A DNA stretch of 64,000 nt from Candidatus Polarisedimenticolaceae bacterium (GCA_036376135.1 DASVAW010000158.1:1-64000); one strand, 5' to 3'; numbered from the stretch's first letter, positions 8,751 through 22,471 are shown. Numbers and translations: made by a program. Notes: generated by a model not told the origin, from the sequence alone.

Positions 8751-9988
8751 GCGACAGCGGATTCCTCAAGCCCGACGCCGCGCTCCCCTACTGCAAGGGG
8801 TGCGGCCACGCCCACGTGCTCCGCGCGATCGACGCGGCCCTCGACGCCCTCGAGCTCCCCGCGCGCGACCTGTGCGTCGTGACCGACATCGGGTGCGTGG
8901 GGCTCGCCGACGCGCAGATCGACCGGCCGCACACGGTGCACACCACCCACGGGCGATCGACCGCGTTCGCCACCGGCATCGCGCTCGCGGACGCCGTGCT
9001 CGGCGCCGGCCGCCTCAAGACGCTCGTGATGATCGGCGACGGCGGATCGATGATCGGACTGAACCATCTCGTGTTCGCCGCGTCGATCAACGCCGACGTC
9101 ACCGTGGTCGTTCACAACAACTTCCTGTTCGGGATGACCGGGGGCCAGCACTCCGCCTTCTCCCCCATGGGCTTCGTGACGGCGACGACGCGCGAGGGGA
9201 ACCGCGTGCCCCCGCTCGATCTGGGCGCGCTGCTCGCCGCCGCTCGGGCGCCGTTCGTCGCGCGCGCCTTCGCCACCGACGGCGAGCTGCCGTCGATTCT
9301 CCGGCGCGCGATCGCGCACCCGGGGTTCGCGGTCGTCGAGGTGCTGGAGCTGTGCACCGCGCACGGCTCGCGACGCAACCCGCTCGGGGCGTCGCGCATG
9401 AAGGAGATCGTCGCCGAGGCCGGATACGCGCTGGGGGTTCTCCGCGACGAGGAGCGGCCGCATCCCCTCGAGCGCGCGGCGGAAGAGTCCGCGGAGGAGG
9501 GTGGCGCCCCCGCTGCGGTCGCCACGTTCACGGCGAAGCTCGATCGCCGGTACGGCGTGGTGCTGGCGGGAACCGCCGGCGAAAGGGTCCAGTCCGCGGC
9601 CACCTCGCTCGCGAAGGCCGCCCTCGCCTGCGGACTCCACGTCTCGCAGAAGAACGACAACCCCATCACGCAGGGGAGCGGGTTCTCGCTGTCCGAGCTG
9701 ATCCTCAGCCCGCACCCGATCGACTACACCGGGATCGAGACTCCCGACGCCGTGCTCGTCGCCTCCGACGACGGCGCTCGCGAGCTCGCCCGCTCGGGGA
9801 CCTTCTCACGGTGCGGCGAGGGAACCCTCGTGCTCGCCGACGAAGGGGTGGCGCTTCCGAACGTCGCCGGGGACGTGCGTCGGGCTCCGCTGCGCGCCGG
9901 TGCGGGGGCCAAGGGAGCGGCGGCCGCCGCCGTCTTGTGGTGGGTGGAGTTGACGGGAGCGATCGACCGCGCAGCCGTCCGAGGGTAG
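8747..9988 (+). CDS. korB: 2-oxoacid:ferredoxin oxidoreductase, fused beta-gamma subunit
   Basis: A 413-residue protein in two parts. Residues about 1-230 are the thiamine-pyrophosphate beta subunit: a CKGCGH motif near the N-terminus, HTTHGRSTAFATGIAL, and the TPP/Mg signature MIGDGGSMIGLNHL with NNFLFGMTGGQHS. Residues about 265-405 match the gamma domain of the same enzymes (start DRRYGVVLAGTAGERVQSAA, later NPITQGSGFSLSELILS). Gamma domains usually carry GxGGQG in the first turn; here it reads AGTAGERV, so this part is divergent. Beta-gamma fusion in this order is uncommon. It is co-translated with the alpha gene and converges on the Hfq-like gene, which ends six bases away. Confidence 0.85.
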   Translation: MSDSGFLKPDAALPYCKGCGHAHVLRAIDAALDALELPARDLCVVTDIGCVGLADAQIDRPHTVHTTHGRSTAFATGIALADAVLGAGRLKTLVMIGDGGSMIGLNHLVFAASINADVTVVVHNNFLFGMTGGQHSAFSPMGFVTATTREGNRVPPLDLGALLAAARAPFVARAFATDGELPSILRRAIAHPGFAVVEVLELCTAHGSRRNPLGASRMKEIVAEAGYALGVLRDEERPHPLERAAEESAEEGGAPAAVATFTAKLDRRYGVVLAGTAGERVQSAATSLAKAALACGLHVSQKNDNPITQGSGFSLSELILSPHPIDYTGIETPDAVLVASDDGARELARSGTFSRCGEGTLVLADEGVALPNVAGDVRRAPLRAGAGAKGAAAAAVLWWVELTGAIDRAAVRG

Positions 9989-9994
9989 GCGCTC

Positions 9995-10441
9995 CTACGC
10001 TTCGGCCTGCGGAGTCTCCGGTTTTCCGCCTTCCTCTTCCTGCTTGTACACGTATTTGATCGCGTGTTTGAAGACGAGCAGGTTGGGGGCGTCCTCGCGG
10101 TTGACCTTGATGCAGTTCCGGTCGTACCACTCGATGTGGCCGCGCAGCTGCTCGCCACTGTCGAGCACGACCACCATCGGGGTCCGCGCGTTCATCTGTT
10201 TGACGTAATAGAACGCTTCGGCGCTCGTCGAATCCGGAGGAACGGGTCGGCGCCGCGGGCCGTGGTCGGGACGTCCCGGCGGGCCGGCCGGGGTCTCACG
10301 CGCAGGCGCGGAGGGGGCGGGACCTCCTGGGATCGGCGGGGCGGTGGCCACCCCGTTGGGGCTCATCGCCGGCCGAACGGGTGCGTTGAACTTCTCTTTC
10401 AGCTCGGCGAGGTTGGGACGAACGAGCTTGCGATTGACCAT
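9995..10441 (-). CDS. hfq: Hfq-type RNA chaperone with a 70-residue N-terminal extension
   Basis: A 148-residue protein whose C-terminal half (about 73-133) is an Hfq core. The Sm1 region has TPMVVVLDSGEQLRGHIEWY, and the Sm2 region has FKHAIKYVYK at 124-133, equivalent to the YKHAI signature of Hfq. Hfq forms hexameric rings that pair small RNAs with mRNAs. Standard Hfq begins a few residues before the Sm core and may have a C-terminal tail. Here the order is reversed: residues 1-72 are a basic helix-like start followed by a Pro/Ala/Gly/Arg-rich, likely disordered arm. The ATG at 10439-10441 begins the whole reading; no start codon lies close to the Sm core, so the extension is probably translated. 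Confidence 0.85.
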   Translation of the reverse strand: MVNRKLVRPNLAELKEKFNAPVRPAMSPNGVATAPPIPGGPAPSAPARETPAGPPGRPDHGPRRRPVPPDSTSAEAFYYVKQMNARTPMVVVLDSGEQLRGHIEWYDRNCIKVNREDAPNLLVFKHAIKYVYKQEEEGGKPETPQAEA

Positions 10442-10598
10442 CGCGCCTCTCCAGGGGCCGGATCCATCAAAAACGCTCGACGCACTCGCTTCCGGACGTC
10501 ACCGCCCAATTCGTCTCCGTCGATGGTGGCGGAAGGTTCGGGCGTTGGAAGCTGTCGGGATGTTACCCGTAGGTTTCAAAAAGTGCAACCCTTATGTC

Positions 10599-11594
10599 TC
10601 ACCGCGTGACCTGGGACACGCGGTTCTGATATTTCGGCATCACGACGATGGTGGCCTCGCTTCGGGCGCGCACGATGAACGCATTGTACCCGGCCTCGAA
10701 CTTCTCGTTCGAGAGCTTCTGGCGGACTTCCTCGCGTACCTCGTCGAGCGACCGGATCCGTGCGTCGGTCCGCTCCTCGACCTTCAGGATGTGAAAGCCG
10801 TAGGGCGTCTCCATGACGCCGCTGACCCCGCCGACGGGGAGGGTGAAGCTCGCCGTATCCAGCGCCTCCGCGAGGTCCCCTTTCGTGACCGTCCCGAGAA
10901 GCCCCCCCTTCTCCTTCGTGCCCGCGTCGGAGACCTCCGCGGCGATCGCGGCGAAGTCGGCGTCGGGCGCCGCGGCGCGGGCCCGGATCGCCTCCGCGTC
11001 GGCCCGGCGCGCCTCCTTCTTGTCCCCCTCGGCGAGCAGGACGATCTCCCGGACCGTGGCCTGGGCGGGGAGGCTGAATGCTTCGGGGTGGGCCGCGTAG
11101 TAGGTCTCGACGTCCCGGTCGGCGATCGAGATGCGGTCGGACACCTCGAAGCGGATCACCTCGGACGGCGCGGACATCTCCACGAGGCGTTTCTTGAGCT
11201 CGTCGGCGGTGATCCCCTCGGCGGCCAGCGCCTTGGCGAGGTCCTCGTCCGACAGGTTCTGCTGCTCCTTGAACATCTTCAGGTACATGTCGCCGACCTT
11301 GGTCATGTCGAACAGCTTCTGCGCCCGGTGGAGCAGGACCTTGTCGTCGATCATGCGCTGGAGCACGAGCGCCTTCGCCTCGGCCACCCTGGCGTCGAGC
11401 TCGGGGCCGGTGAATGCCCGGTACAACTCCGCCAGGACCTGCTGCTCGCGATCCTCGAGGTCGGACTTGGTGATGACGTCGTCGTTCACCTTCGCGACGA
11501 CCTCCTCGAGAACCTCGCCGGCGATGACGCCCGGCATCGCGAGCGCCAGCGTGAAGAGGCAAGCCGCGACCGCCCGATTGCGGGATCGACCCAT
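10599..11594 (-). CDS. Periplasmic PpiC/SurA-type peptidyl-prolyl isomerase
   Basis: A 331-residue exported foldase. A signal peptide (about residues 1-25, ending AMPGVIA) leads into a SurA-like N-terminal helical domain (VAKVNDDVITKSDL), which in this family holds unfolded outer-membrane proteins. A parvulin domain follows (about 180-290) with TVREIVLLAE, GGLLGTVTKGDL and the ending ETPYGFHILKVEERT. The C-terminal helix packs back on the N-terminal domain in SurA. ATG is preceded by GGAGGT at six bases. It follows a smaller lipoprotein resembling only the SurA N-terminus and mfd, a run of outer-envelope and repair genes on one strand. Confidence 0.88.
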   Translation of the reverse strand: MGRSRNRAVAACLFTLALAMPGVIAGEVLEEVVAKVNDDVITKSDLEDREQQVLAELYRAFTGPELDARVAEAKALVLQRMIDDKVLLHRAQKLFDMTKVGDMYLKMFKEQQNLSDEDLAKALAAEGITADELKKRLVEMSAPSEVIRFEVSDRISIADRDVETYYAAHPEAFSLPAQATVREIVLLAEGDKKEARRADAEAIRARAAAPDADFAAIAAEVSDAGTKEKGGLLGTVTKGDLAEALDTASFTLPVGGVSGVMETPYGFHILKVEERTDARIRSLDEVREEVRQKLSNEKFEAGYNAFIVRARSEATIVVMPKYQNRVSQVTR

Positions 11595-11662
11595 CCGAGT
11601 ACCTCCAGCGTGGAATCGGAAACCCGAGTGCCCGGAGTCTAACAGCCGAGGGAACGCCGCGC

Positions 11663-12211
11663 TCACGACCCCTCCGGGCGATAGGGGAACGGGAGCCGAT
11701 CCGGCCGGGGCTCCACGCGGTGGCGGCTCGCGACCTCGCGCCGGATCGTCCGCTCGTCCTTGCCGGGATTCTCGAGCACGAGGTCGTCGAGCAGCCGGCG
11801 CAGGGTCAACTCGCGCCGGGCCCGCTCGCGCCGCTGGGCCGCCTGGGGCCCGTCCTCCTCCGGGGCCTCCCCCGAGAGCCAGGCCCGGACCTCCACCTCC
11901 CCCACGCGGATTCCCCGGGCTTCCGCCTCCGCCAGCAGCGTCTCCTCCGAGACGAAATCGTCGAACAGGCGGCTGCGTACCCGGGCGTCGTCCGCCGGAG
12001 CGAGCGGCTCCTCCAGCTCGGACGGATCGAAGTTCGCCGCGACGTAGGCGTCGAAGTGTTCGGTGGGGACGCCCCGGCCGTCGATCACGAGGATGGCGTC
12101 CGCGGGGGGCGGCGACGGCGCGGCCGGGGGTCCGGCGGCCGGTGGGGTCGCGGGCGATCCGCATGCGGCGAGAAACACCACCGAGACGAGGCCGACGCGC
12201 GCTGCGATCAT
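11663..12211 (-). CDS. Lipoprotein with SurA-like N-terminal domain, no isomerase domain
   Basis: A 182-residue lipoprotein. The lipobox LAAC places the acylated cysteine at residue 17. A Pro/Ala linker follows, then ILVIDGRGVPTEHFDAYVA and helices containing SEETLLAEAEARGIRV. This is the same layout as the helical chaperone module of PpiC/SurA proteins. The parvulin domain that normally follows is absent, and the protein ends in a Pro-rich tail. It may be a chaperone without isomerase activity or a partner of the full-length PpiC next door. Its ATG overlaps the mfd stop (12208-12211). Confidence 0.75.
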   Translation of the reverse strand: MIAARVGLVSVVFLAACGSPATPPAAGPPAAPSPPPADAILVIDGRGVPTEHFDAYVAANFDPSELEEPLAPADDARVRSRLFDDFVSEETLLAEAEARGIRVGEVEVRAWLSGEAPEEDGPQAAQRRERARRELTLRRLLDDLVLENPGKDERTIRREVASRHRVEPRPDRLPFPYRPEGS

Positions 12212-15200
12212 GCTGCCGCCTCCCCGAGCCGCTCGAGCATCTCGCGGGCGGCCCGGATGCGCTCCCCCGCCCCGGAGGGAGCCGGGACGATCATCATGCC
12301 CGAAGAGGTCCAGGTCCCGCGCTCCCGTGCGAGCAGATCGACGAGCCGCGCGGGGTCCAGCTGCGCGGCATCGTGGAATCGGATCTGGAATCGGCCCTCG
12401 ACGAGGTCCACGCTCCGGACGCCGAGCCGGTCGGCGACCAGGCGCAGGCGCGCGAGGTCGAACAGGTGTTTCCCGGCGGCGGGAAGGTGCCCCCGACGGT
12501 CCTCCGTGTCGGCCTGCAGCGTGTCGACGTCGGCCTCCGCCCGCGCGGCCGAGAGCCGCTTGTACAATGCGAGCCGGTCCCCCACGTCGGGGATGAAGCT
12601 CTCCGGGATCTTGATGTCGATGCCGAGATGGAGGGTGGCGGGCGCTCGCTCGGGAGCCGCCTCGCCGCGCAGCTCCGAAACCGCCCGCTCGAGCATCTGC
12701 GTGTAGAGATCGAATCCAAGGCTCGCGATATGTCCGTGCTGGCGCGCGCCGAGGAACTCCCCCGCTCCGCGGATCTCGAGGTCGGCCGCGGCCAGCCGGA
12801 ATCCGGAGCCGAGGTCGCTGAACTCCTGGAGGGCACGAAGCCGTCGCCGGGCCACCTCGGTCAGGACGTGCCGGCCGGGGATGAGGAAATAGGCGTACGC
12901 GCGCTGCTCGGAGCGGCCCACCCGGCCGCGCAGCTGGTAGAGCTGGGCCAGCCCGAAGCGGTCGGCGCGGTTCACCACGATCGTGTTGGCCGCGGGAATG
13001 TCGAGCCCGTTCTCCACGATCGTCGTCGAGACGAAGACGTCCGCCTCGTGGTGGATGAACTGGAGCATCACGCGCTCGAGCTCCCGGTCGTTCATCTGGC
13101 CGTGCCCGACCACGATGCGCGCCTCGGGCACCATCTCGCGCAGCGCGCGGACCAGCGCCGGGATCGTCTCGACGCGGTTGTGCACGAAGTAGACCTGGCC
13201 CTGGCGCCGGAGCTCCTGGCGGATGGCCTGCGCCACCACGTTCTTGCGGAACGGGATCAGGTAGGTCTGAATCGCCGACCGGCCCGGCGGCGGGGTTTCG
13301 ATGATGGAGAGGTCGCGCACGCCCGCGAGCGACATCTGGAGGGTCCTGGGAATCGGGGTCGCCGTCATGGAGAGCACGTCGATTCCCAGCGACAGGCGCT
13401 TGAGCCGCTCCTTGTCGGCCACGCCGAACCGCTGCTCCTCGTCGACGACGAGCAGGCCCAGGTTGCGGAAGGAGACGTCCTTCGACAGGAGGCGGTGCGT
13501 GCCGACGACGACGTCCAGCTCTCCGGTCGACAGGGCCCGGAGGGACTCGCGCACCTCTCCGCTCGACCGGAACCGCGAGACCATCCCCACCTTCACGGGA
13601 AACGGCGCGAAGCGTTCGCGCAGCGTCTCGTGGTGCTGGGCGGCGAGCACGGTGGTCGGCGCGAGGAGGGCGACCTGGCGGCCGTCCATCACCGCCTTGA
13701 ACGCCGCGCGCACCGCGACCTCGGTCTTCCCGAAGCCGACGTCGCCGACGAGCAGGCGATCCATCGGGTGCGGCGACTCCATGTCGGCCTTCACCTCGGC
13801 GAGCGCGCGCACCTGGTCCGGCGTCAGGGCGTACGGGAACGACGCCTCGAGCTCCCCCTGCCACGTCGTGTCGGGCGAAAACGCATGGCCCGTGGCGGCG
13901 CGCCTGCGTGCGTAAAGCTCGAGGAGCTCCTTCGCCATCGACTCGACCGACTTGCGGACCCTGGACTTGACCCGCTCCCACCCCGGGCCGCCGAGCTTGT
14001 CGAGGGTCGGCGTCGACCCCGCGACGCCGCTGTACTTCTGCACGAGGTCGAGGCGATCGACGGGGACGAAGAGGCGGTCGCCTCCCGAGAATTCGAGGAC
14101 CATGAAGTCGCGGTTGAGCGACCCGCCCTTGGGACGTCCCAGTCCGGTGTACCGCGCGACGCCGTGGTCCACGTGGACCACGAGATCCCCGATCCTGAGG
14201 TCGCGGAAGTCGGAGACGAACGCCGCCTTCGAGCGCGTCCGGCGCTCCGCGGGGCGGGCCTCCTCGCCGAAGATCTCGCGCTCCGACAGCACCACGAGCG
14301 CCTGGGCCGGCAGCTCGAAGCCGTGGCGCAACCCGCCGACGACGACGAACAGTCCGCCCGGGGCCCAGGCCTCGGCCGGGATCGCACCGTCGTCGGCGGC
14401 GAGGGCGTGCGGCAGCGCGTACTCGCCGAACACCTCGGCGAGCCGCCTGGCGCTCCCGGCGGTGCGCATCACGCACACGACGCGCACGCCCCGGCGCACC
14501 TCCGCGCCGACCGCGCCGGCGAGCTCGCCCAGGCGCCCGGCGTAGGATCGCGCGCCGCGGCCCGGGAGCTCGAGCGCCGCCTCCACCCCCGCCGGCGGAT
14601 CGCCGCGAAGCTCCTGGAGCGCCAGGTCCCACGCGTCCAGCCGCGCCAGCACGCGTCGTGGGTCGAGTGCGAGGACGTCGGGCGGAGGGAGGATCCGCGT
14701 GCCCGCCTGCTCGTAGGCCACGCGGCGCTCGTGCGCGGAGCGTGCGATCTCCTCGGCGACGCGCTCGGGCTCGTCGACGACGAGCGCGAAGCCGGGCGCG
14801 TGCTCGAACAGGTCGGTCGGGCGCGACGCGGTGAGCGCGGCGAGCGCCTCGAGCCCGGGGAAGTACCCCTCGGTGCGGAGGATCTCGAGCCGTTCCCGCA
14901 GGGGGAGCACGGGCGCATCGGCGCTGCGGGCCCGCGCGGCGGCGTCCTCGATCCACCGCGCGAGACGCTCCACCGCCTCGTCGGTGGCCGGGCTCTCGAT
15001 GACGGCGCCGACGACGGCGCGGTCGAGCGCGCCCGTCGAGCGCTGGTGGTCCGTGTCGAACCGCCGCAGCGACTCGATCGTCTCGCCGAACAGCTCGATC
15101 CGGACCGGCTCCTCGGACTCCACGGGGAAGATGTCCACGATGCCGCCGCGGCGGCTGACCTCCCCGGGCGCGGCCACGACGTCGACCCGCCGGTACCCCC

Positions 15201-15702
15201 AGCGGATCGCCTGGAGGACGAACCGATCGGGGGCGAGCGCGTCCCCGACGCGCAGGACGCGCACCCGCGCCGCGATCTCCTCCGGAGCCGGAAGCGGATC
15301 CAGCAGGGCGCGGGCCGGAACCAGGAGGACGCCGATCTCGCGCCGGGCGAGCCTCGACAACGCGATGACCCGCTCCCGGCCGACCTCGGGGTGAGGCGCG
15401 ATGTCGTCCCACGGATCCGCGTCGAAGGCGGGGAACATCGCGACCGCGGAGCTCTCCCCCGCCGCGAGCGTAAAGGCCGCCGCGAGGTCGCGGCGCCAGC
15501 TCTCCGCCGCCGCGTCGTCCGGGACGACCACGAGGAGTTGCCGTCCGGCGCGCGCGCGAAGCAGCGCGAGCACGACCGCACGGGCCCCCTCCACGAGCCC
15601 CGCCACCGCCGTTCGCGGCGCGCGCGAGGCCAGCCGCCGCTCGATCTCGAGGAAGGTCGGATCTCCGACGAGCGGAGCGAACAGCGCGTGCGCCGCGTCC
15701 AT
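12208..15702 (-). CDS. mfd: Transcription-repair coupling factor Mfd
   Basis: An 1164-residue ATP-dependent translocase that pushes stalled RNA polymerase off damaged template strands and recruits UvrA. Domain order is as usual: a degenerate UvrB-like N-terminus; the CarD-like RNA polymerase interaction domain (DLVVHVDHGVARYTGLG); a RecG-like motor with Walker A VGDVGFGKTEVAVRAAF and motif II VVDEEQRFGV; helicase motif VI QLRGRVGRSEQRAYAYF; and the C-terminal TRCF domain. Length is close to the bacterial norm (about 1150). It sits 18 bases downstream of the glycosyltransferase gene. The ATG start is supported by the alignment of the N-terminus; no strong ribosome site is visible. Confidence 0.96.
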   Translation of the reverse strand: MDAAHALFAPLVGDPTFLEIERRLASRAPRTAVAGLVEGARAVVLALLRARAGRQLLVVVPDDAAAESWRRDLAAAFTLAAGESSAVAMFPAFDADPWDDIAPHPEVGRERVIALSRLARREIGVLLVPARALLDPLPAPEEIAARVRVLRVGDALAPDRFVLQAIRWGYRRVDVVAAPGEVSRRGGIVDIFPVESEEPVRIELFGETIESLRRFDTDHQRSTGALDRAVVGAVIESPATDEAVERLARWIEDAAARARSADAPVLPLRERLEILRTEGYFPGLEALAALTASRPTDLFEHAPGFALVVDEPERVAEEIARSAHERRVAYEQAGTRILPPPDVLALDPRRVLARLDAWDLALQELRGDPPAGVEAALELPGRGARSYAGRLGELAGAVGAEVRRGVRVVCVMRTAGSARRLAEVFGEYALPHALAADDGAIPAEAWAPGGLFVVVGGLRHGFELPAQALVVLSEREIFGEEARPAERRTRSKAAFVSDFRDLRIGDLVVHVDHGVARYTGLGRPKGGSLNRDFMVLEFSGGDRLFVPVDRLDLVQKYSGVAGSTPTLDKLGGPGWERVKSRVRKSVESMAKELLELYARRRAATGHAFSPDTTWQGELEASFPYALTPDQVRALAEVKADMESPHPMDRLLVGDVGFGKTEVAVRAAFKAVMDGRQVALLAPTTVLAAQHHETLRERFAPFPVKVGMVSRFRSSGEVRESLRALSTGELDVVVGTHRLLSKDVSFRNLGLLVVDEEQRFGVADKERLKRLSLGIDVLSMTATPIPRTLQMSLAGVRDLSIIETPPPGRSAIQTYLIPFRKNVVAQAIRQELRRQGQVYFVHNRVETIPALVRALREMVPEARIVVGHGQMNDRELERVMLQFIHHEADVFVSTTIVENGLDIPAANTIVVNRADRFGLAQLYQLRGRVGRSEQRAYAYFLIPGRHVLTEVARRRLRALQEFSDLGSGFRLAAADLEIRGAGEFLGARQHGHIASLGFDLYTQMLERAVSELRGEAAPERAPATLHLGIDIKIPESFIPDVGDRLALYKRLSAARAEADVDTLQADTEDRRGHLPAAGKHLFDLARLRLVADRLGVRSVDLVEGRFQIRFHDAAQLDPARLVDLLARERGTWTSSGMMIVPAPSGAGERIRAAREMLERLGEAAA

Positions 15703-15720
15703 CGGAACGGACCCGCGCCC

Positions 15721-16488
15721 TCAGGCCCGGGGAGCGGTCGCTTCGGGGTTGTACCGACCGCGACGGAAGCGCCACCGCACGCGGGCGACGTCCGCCAGCA
15801 TGTTGAGCGGGTCGCGGAAGATGCTGACCTTCGAGCCCGGCGCGTTGCGCCAGACGACCGGGACCTCGACGACGGCGAGGCCGAACTTCCGGCACAGGAA
15901 CAGGAACTCGACGTCGAAGGCGAACCGGTCCACGACCATCTTCTCGAACAGCGGGCGCACGCGCTCCCGATCCATCAGCTTGAAACCGCACTGGGTGTCG
16001 CGGAAGGGAAGACCCGTCATGGTGCGGATCGCGAGGTTGAAGGTCTTGCCCATCGTCTGGCGGACGAGGTTCTGGCGGACCTCGACCTTCGACTCCGGAA
16101 GCCCGCGCGAGCCGATGGCGACGTCCGCGTCGCGCTCGCGCGCGGCGGCGGCGAGCGTGTCGTACTCCTCGATCGGCGACGAGAGGTCCGCATCGCTGAG
16201 GAGCACCCATCGGCCGTGGGCCTCGAGCACGCCTCGCCGGACCGCGGCGCCCTTCCCGCGATTCTCGGGCTGCCGGAGCACGCGGCCCCGACGGCCCTTG
16301 AGCTGGTCGGCGGCCACTCGGGCGGTCCCGTCGGAGGAGCCGTCGTCGACGACCACGAGCTCGCCGTCGATGCCGCGGGACTCCAGCCACCCGGCGATGC
16401 GCTCGAGCGACGCCCCGAGCCGCCGCTCCTCGTTGTACGCGGGCACCACGACCGTCAGGAAGGGCCGGCCCGCCGGCTCCGGATTCAT
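15721..16488 (-). CDS. Family 2 glycosyltransferase, dolichyl-phosphate-sugar synthase type
   Basis: A 255-residue GT-A enzyme. VVVPAYNEERRL opens the nucleotide-binding domain. VVDDGSSDGTARV and LLSDADLSSPIEEYD give the acidic metal/UDP site, and DTQCGFKLMDRE is typical of the dolichyl-phosphate glucosyl/mannosyltransferase-like subgroup. No C-terminal membrane helices are present, so it is a short form that probably charges a polyprenyl phosphate with a sugar at the inner face of the membrane. It overlaps the preceding lipoprotein gene in ATGA (16485-16488). No other glycan genes are near, so the product's use is unknown. Confidence 0.88.
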   Translation of the reverse strand: MNPEPAGRPFLTVVVPAYNEERRLGASLERIAGWLESRGIDGELVVVDDGSSDGTARVAADQLKGRRGRVLRQPENRGKGAAVRRGVLEAHGRWVLLSDADLSSPIEEYDTLAAAARERDADVAIGSRGLPESKVEVRQNLVRQTMGKTFNLAIRTMTGLPFRDTQCGFKLMDRERVRPLFEKMVVDRFAFDVEFLFLCRKFGLAVVEVPVVWRNAPGSKVSIFRDPLNMLADVARVRWRFRRGRYNPEATAPRA

Positions 16489-17623
16489 GGAACGCTCCCC
16501 GGGATCGCCCCCCCCTGCTCGATGAAGAGCTCGTACGGCACGGGCGTGCCGCGACGGATCACGTAAAGGCGGGGGTAGCGCTGGACGTCGCCGTTGGCGT
16601 CGAACGCGATGCGACCCGTCGCGCCGACGTGGTCGCGCATCGCCGAGAGGGCGAGACGAACCGCGTCCGGGTCCGACGATCCCGCGTCGTGAACCGCCTT
16701 CGCGAGGACGCGCATGGCGTCGTATCCCTGGGCCGCCTCCGGACCCGGGGTCTCGCCGTATTCGGCCCGGTAATGCTCGACGAACTCGCGCGTGGGGAGC
16801 TCGGTCGACTCCGGATCGAAGTCGAACCGCGGAAAAACCGTCCCCTCGGCCGCGGACCCGGCCCGCGCCGCGAACTCGGCGCCGATCGCGGAGCTCGCCA
16901 GGATCACGCCGCGGAAGCCCGCCTCCCGCAGCCGGCGCGTGATGGCGGCCGCCTCCGCCTCGTAGGCGCCCAGGTAGACGCCGTCGGGACGCGCCGCGAC
17001 GACCTCCGCCGCCATCGCGTCGAGCACCGCCGCGTCGACCTCGGTGAACGAGATCCCCGCAACGATGCGACGGCGCGGGCCTTCGAAGCGGCGCCTGAAG
17101 GTCGAGCGAAGTCCGTCGCCGTAGGCTCCCGCGACGGCGAGGACGGCGACCCTCGACAGGCCGAGGTCCCGGGCGAACTCCGCCATCGCGTTTCCCTCGA
17201 GTGTGTCCGACGGCGCGACGCGGAAGACGAACTCCCCCGCCTGGGAGAGCTCCGGCGCCGAGGCGGAGGGCGACACGAGGACCACCCCGCGCGACTCGCA
17301 GGTTTCGGCCAGGGCCAGCGACACGGGAGACGTCACCGCGCCGATGGCCAGTCGCACGCCGTCGCGTTCGATGCGCGCGCGAAGGACCTCGACGCCGTGC
17401 GAGGGCAGGGTCCGGTCGTCGTCGGAGAGCACCACGAAGCGGCGGCCGAACCAGCCGGCCTCCGCGTCGAGCTCCCGGCGCGCGAGCTCGATGCCTCGGG
17501 CCACCTTCTCGCCGTACGAGGAGGCCGCCCCCGTCGTGGAGATGACGGCGGCCACACGGACCTCGCGCGAGCACGCACCGGCGGCGAGAGCCGCGAGCGC
17601 GAGCGGAAGAGCGACGGCCTTCC

Positions 17624-17627
<4 letters not shown>
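16485..17627 (-). CDS. LivJ-type periplasmic substrate-binding lipoprotein (type I fold)
   Basis: A 380-residue lipoprotein. The signal peptide ends in the lipobox AAGAC (Cys19). The remainder is a two-lobed type I periplasmic binding protein: AAVISTTGAASSYGEKVARG near the N-terminus, the hinge region VVLVSPSASAPEL and a C-terminal lobe with AQGYDAMRVLAKAV. Family members bind branched-chain amino acids, amides or similar ligands for an ABC importer, or act as sensors. No permease or ATPase genes are adjacent. It starts with GTG overlapping the atpC stop (17624-17627), so it is an unexpected passenger at the end of the ATP synthase operon. Confidence 0.85.
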
Positions 17628-20356
<2,729 letters not shown>

Positions 20357-20359
20357 CGA

Positions 20360-21922
<1,563 letters not shown>

Positions 21923-21928
21923 GCGTGG

Positions 21929-22471
21929 CTACTCCTCGGCCATCCTGCGGCGCAGGCGGCTGAGCTGGGTTCGAACGCTTCCGTCGTAAATCGTCGATCC
22001 GACCTGGGTGACGGCCCCTCCGAGCACCGCGGGGTCCACCTTCATTTCGAGGCGCACCTTGCGCCCGGAGAGTCTGTCGAGGGAGGTCGAGAGGCGCTCG
22101 AGGAGGTCCGGGGCCATCCCCGAGGCGGTGGTCACGACCGCCGGAACCACCCCGATGTACCGCTCCCGCGCCTCCCGGAACATCACGGCGATGGTCGGGA
22201 TCGCCGAGAGCCTCCCGTGATCCGCCACGGTGAAGAGGAAGTTCCGCACCTCACGCACGACCCCGCGCCCCTCGGTCAACGCGGCGAGGATCTGCTTGCG
22301 CTGCTCGCGGCCGACCGCGGGATTGAGGAACACGTCGCGAAGCTCCGGGGAGGTTTCGAAGGCCTCCGCCAGGGCGCTGAGGAACGTGTCCGCCGCCTCG
22401 GCGGCGCGTTCGTCGGGAAGCGCGGCGAGGAGGGCCCGGGCGTAGCGCGCCGCGAGATTGCGATCCTTCAT
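21929..22471 (-). CDS. atpH: ATP synthase F1 delta subunit
   Basis: A 180-residue delta (OSCP) subunit that ties F1 to the peripheral stalk. A six-helix N-terminal domain begins AARYARALLAALPD. The C-terminal motif KVDPAVLGGAVTQVGSTIYDGSVRTQLSRLR is split here only for description: its key parts are GGAVTQVGSTIYDGS and the final basic helix. In most bacteria atpF (b subunit) lies immediately upstream; here the next gene upstream is bactofilin. ATG start. Confidence 0.94.
   Translation of the reverse strand: MKDRNLAARYARALLAALPDERAAEAADTFLSALAEAFETSPELRDVFLNPAVGREQRKQILAALTEGRGVVREVRNFLFTVADHGRLSAIPTIAVMFREARERYIGVVPAVVTTASGMAPDLLERLSTSLDRLSGRKVRLEMKVDPAVLGGAVTQVGSTIYDGSVRTQLSRLRRRMAEE

Noticed and set aside
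14164-14181. parS-like palindrome GTGGTCCACGTGGACCAC inside mfd
   Set aside because: The core differs from the two real sites (GTTCCACGTGGAAC), and the bases encode a conserved Mfd segment.
11131-16566. 1811-codon plus-strand open frame across mfd and neighbours
   Set aside because: Antisense shadow of mfd, the lipoprotein and the glycosyltransferase; no recognisable domain.
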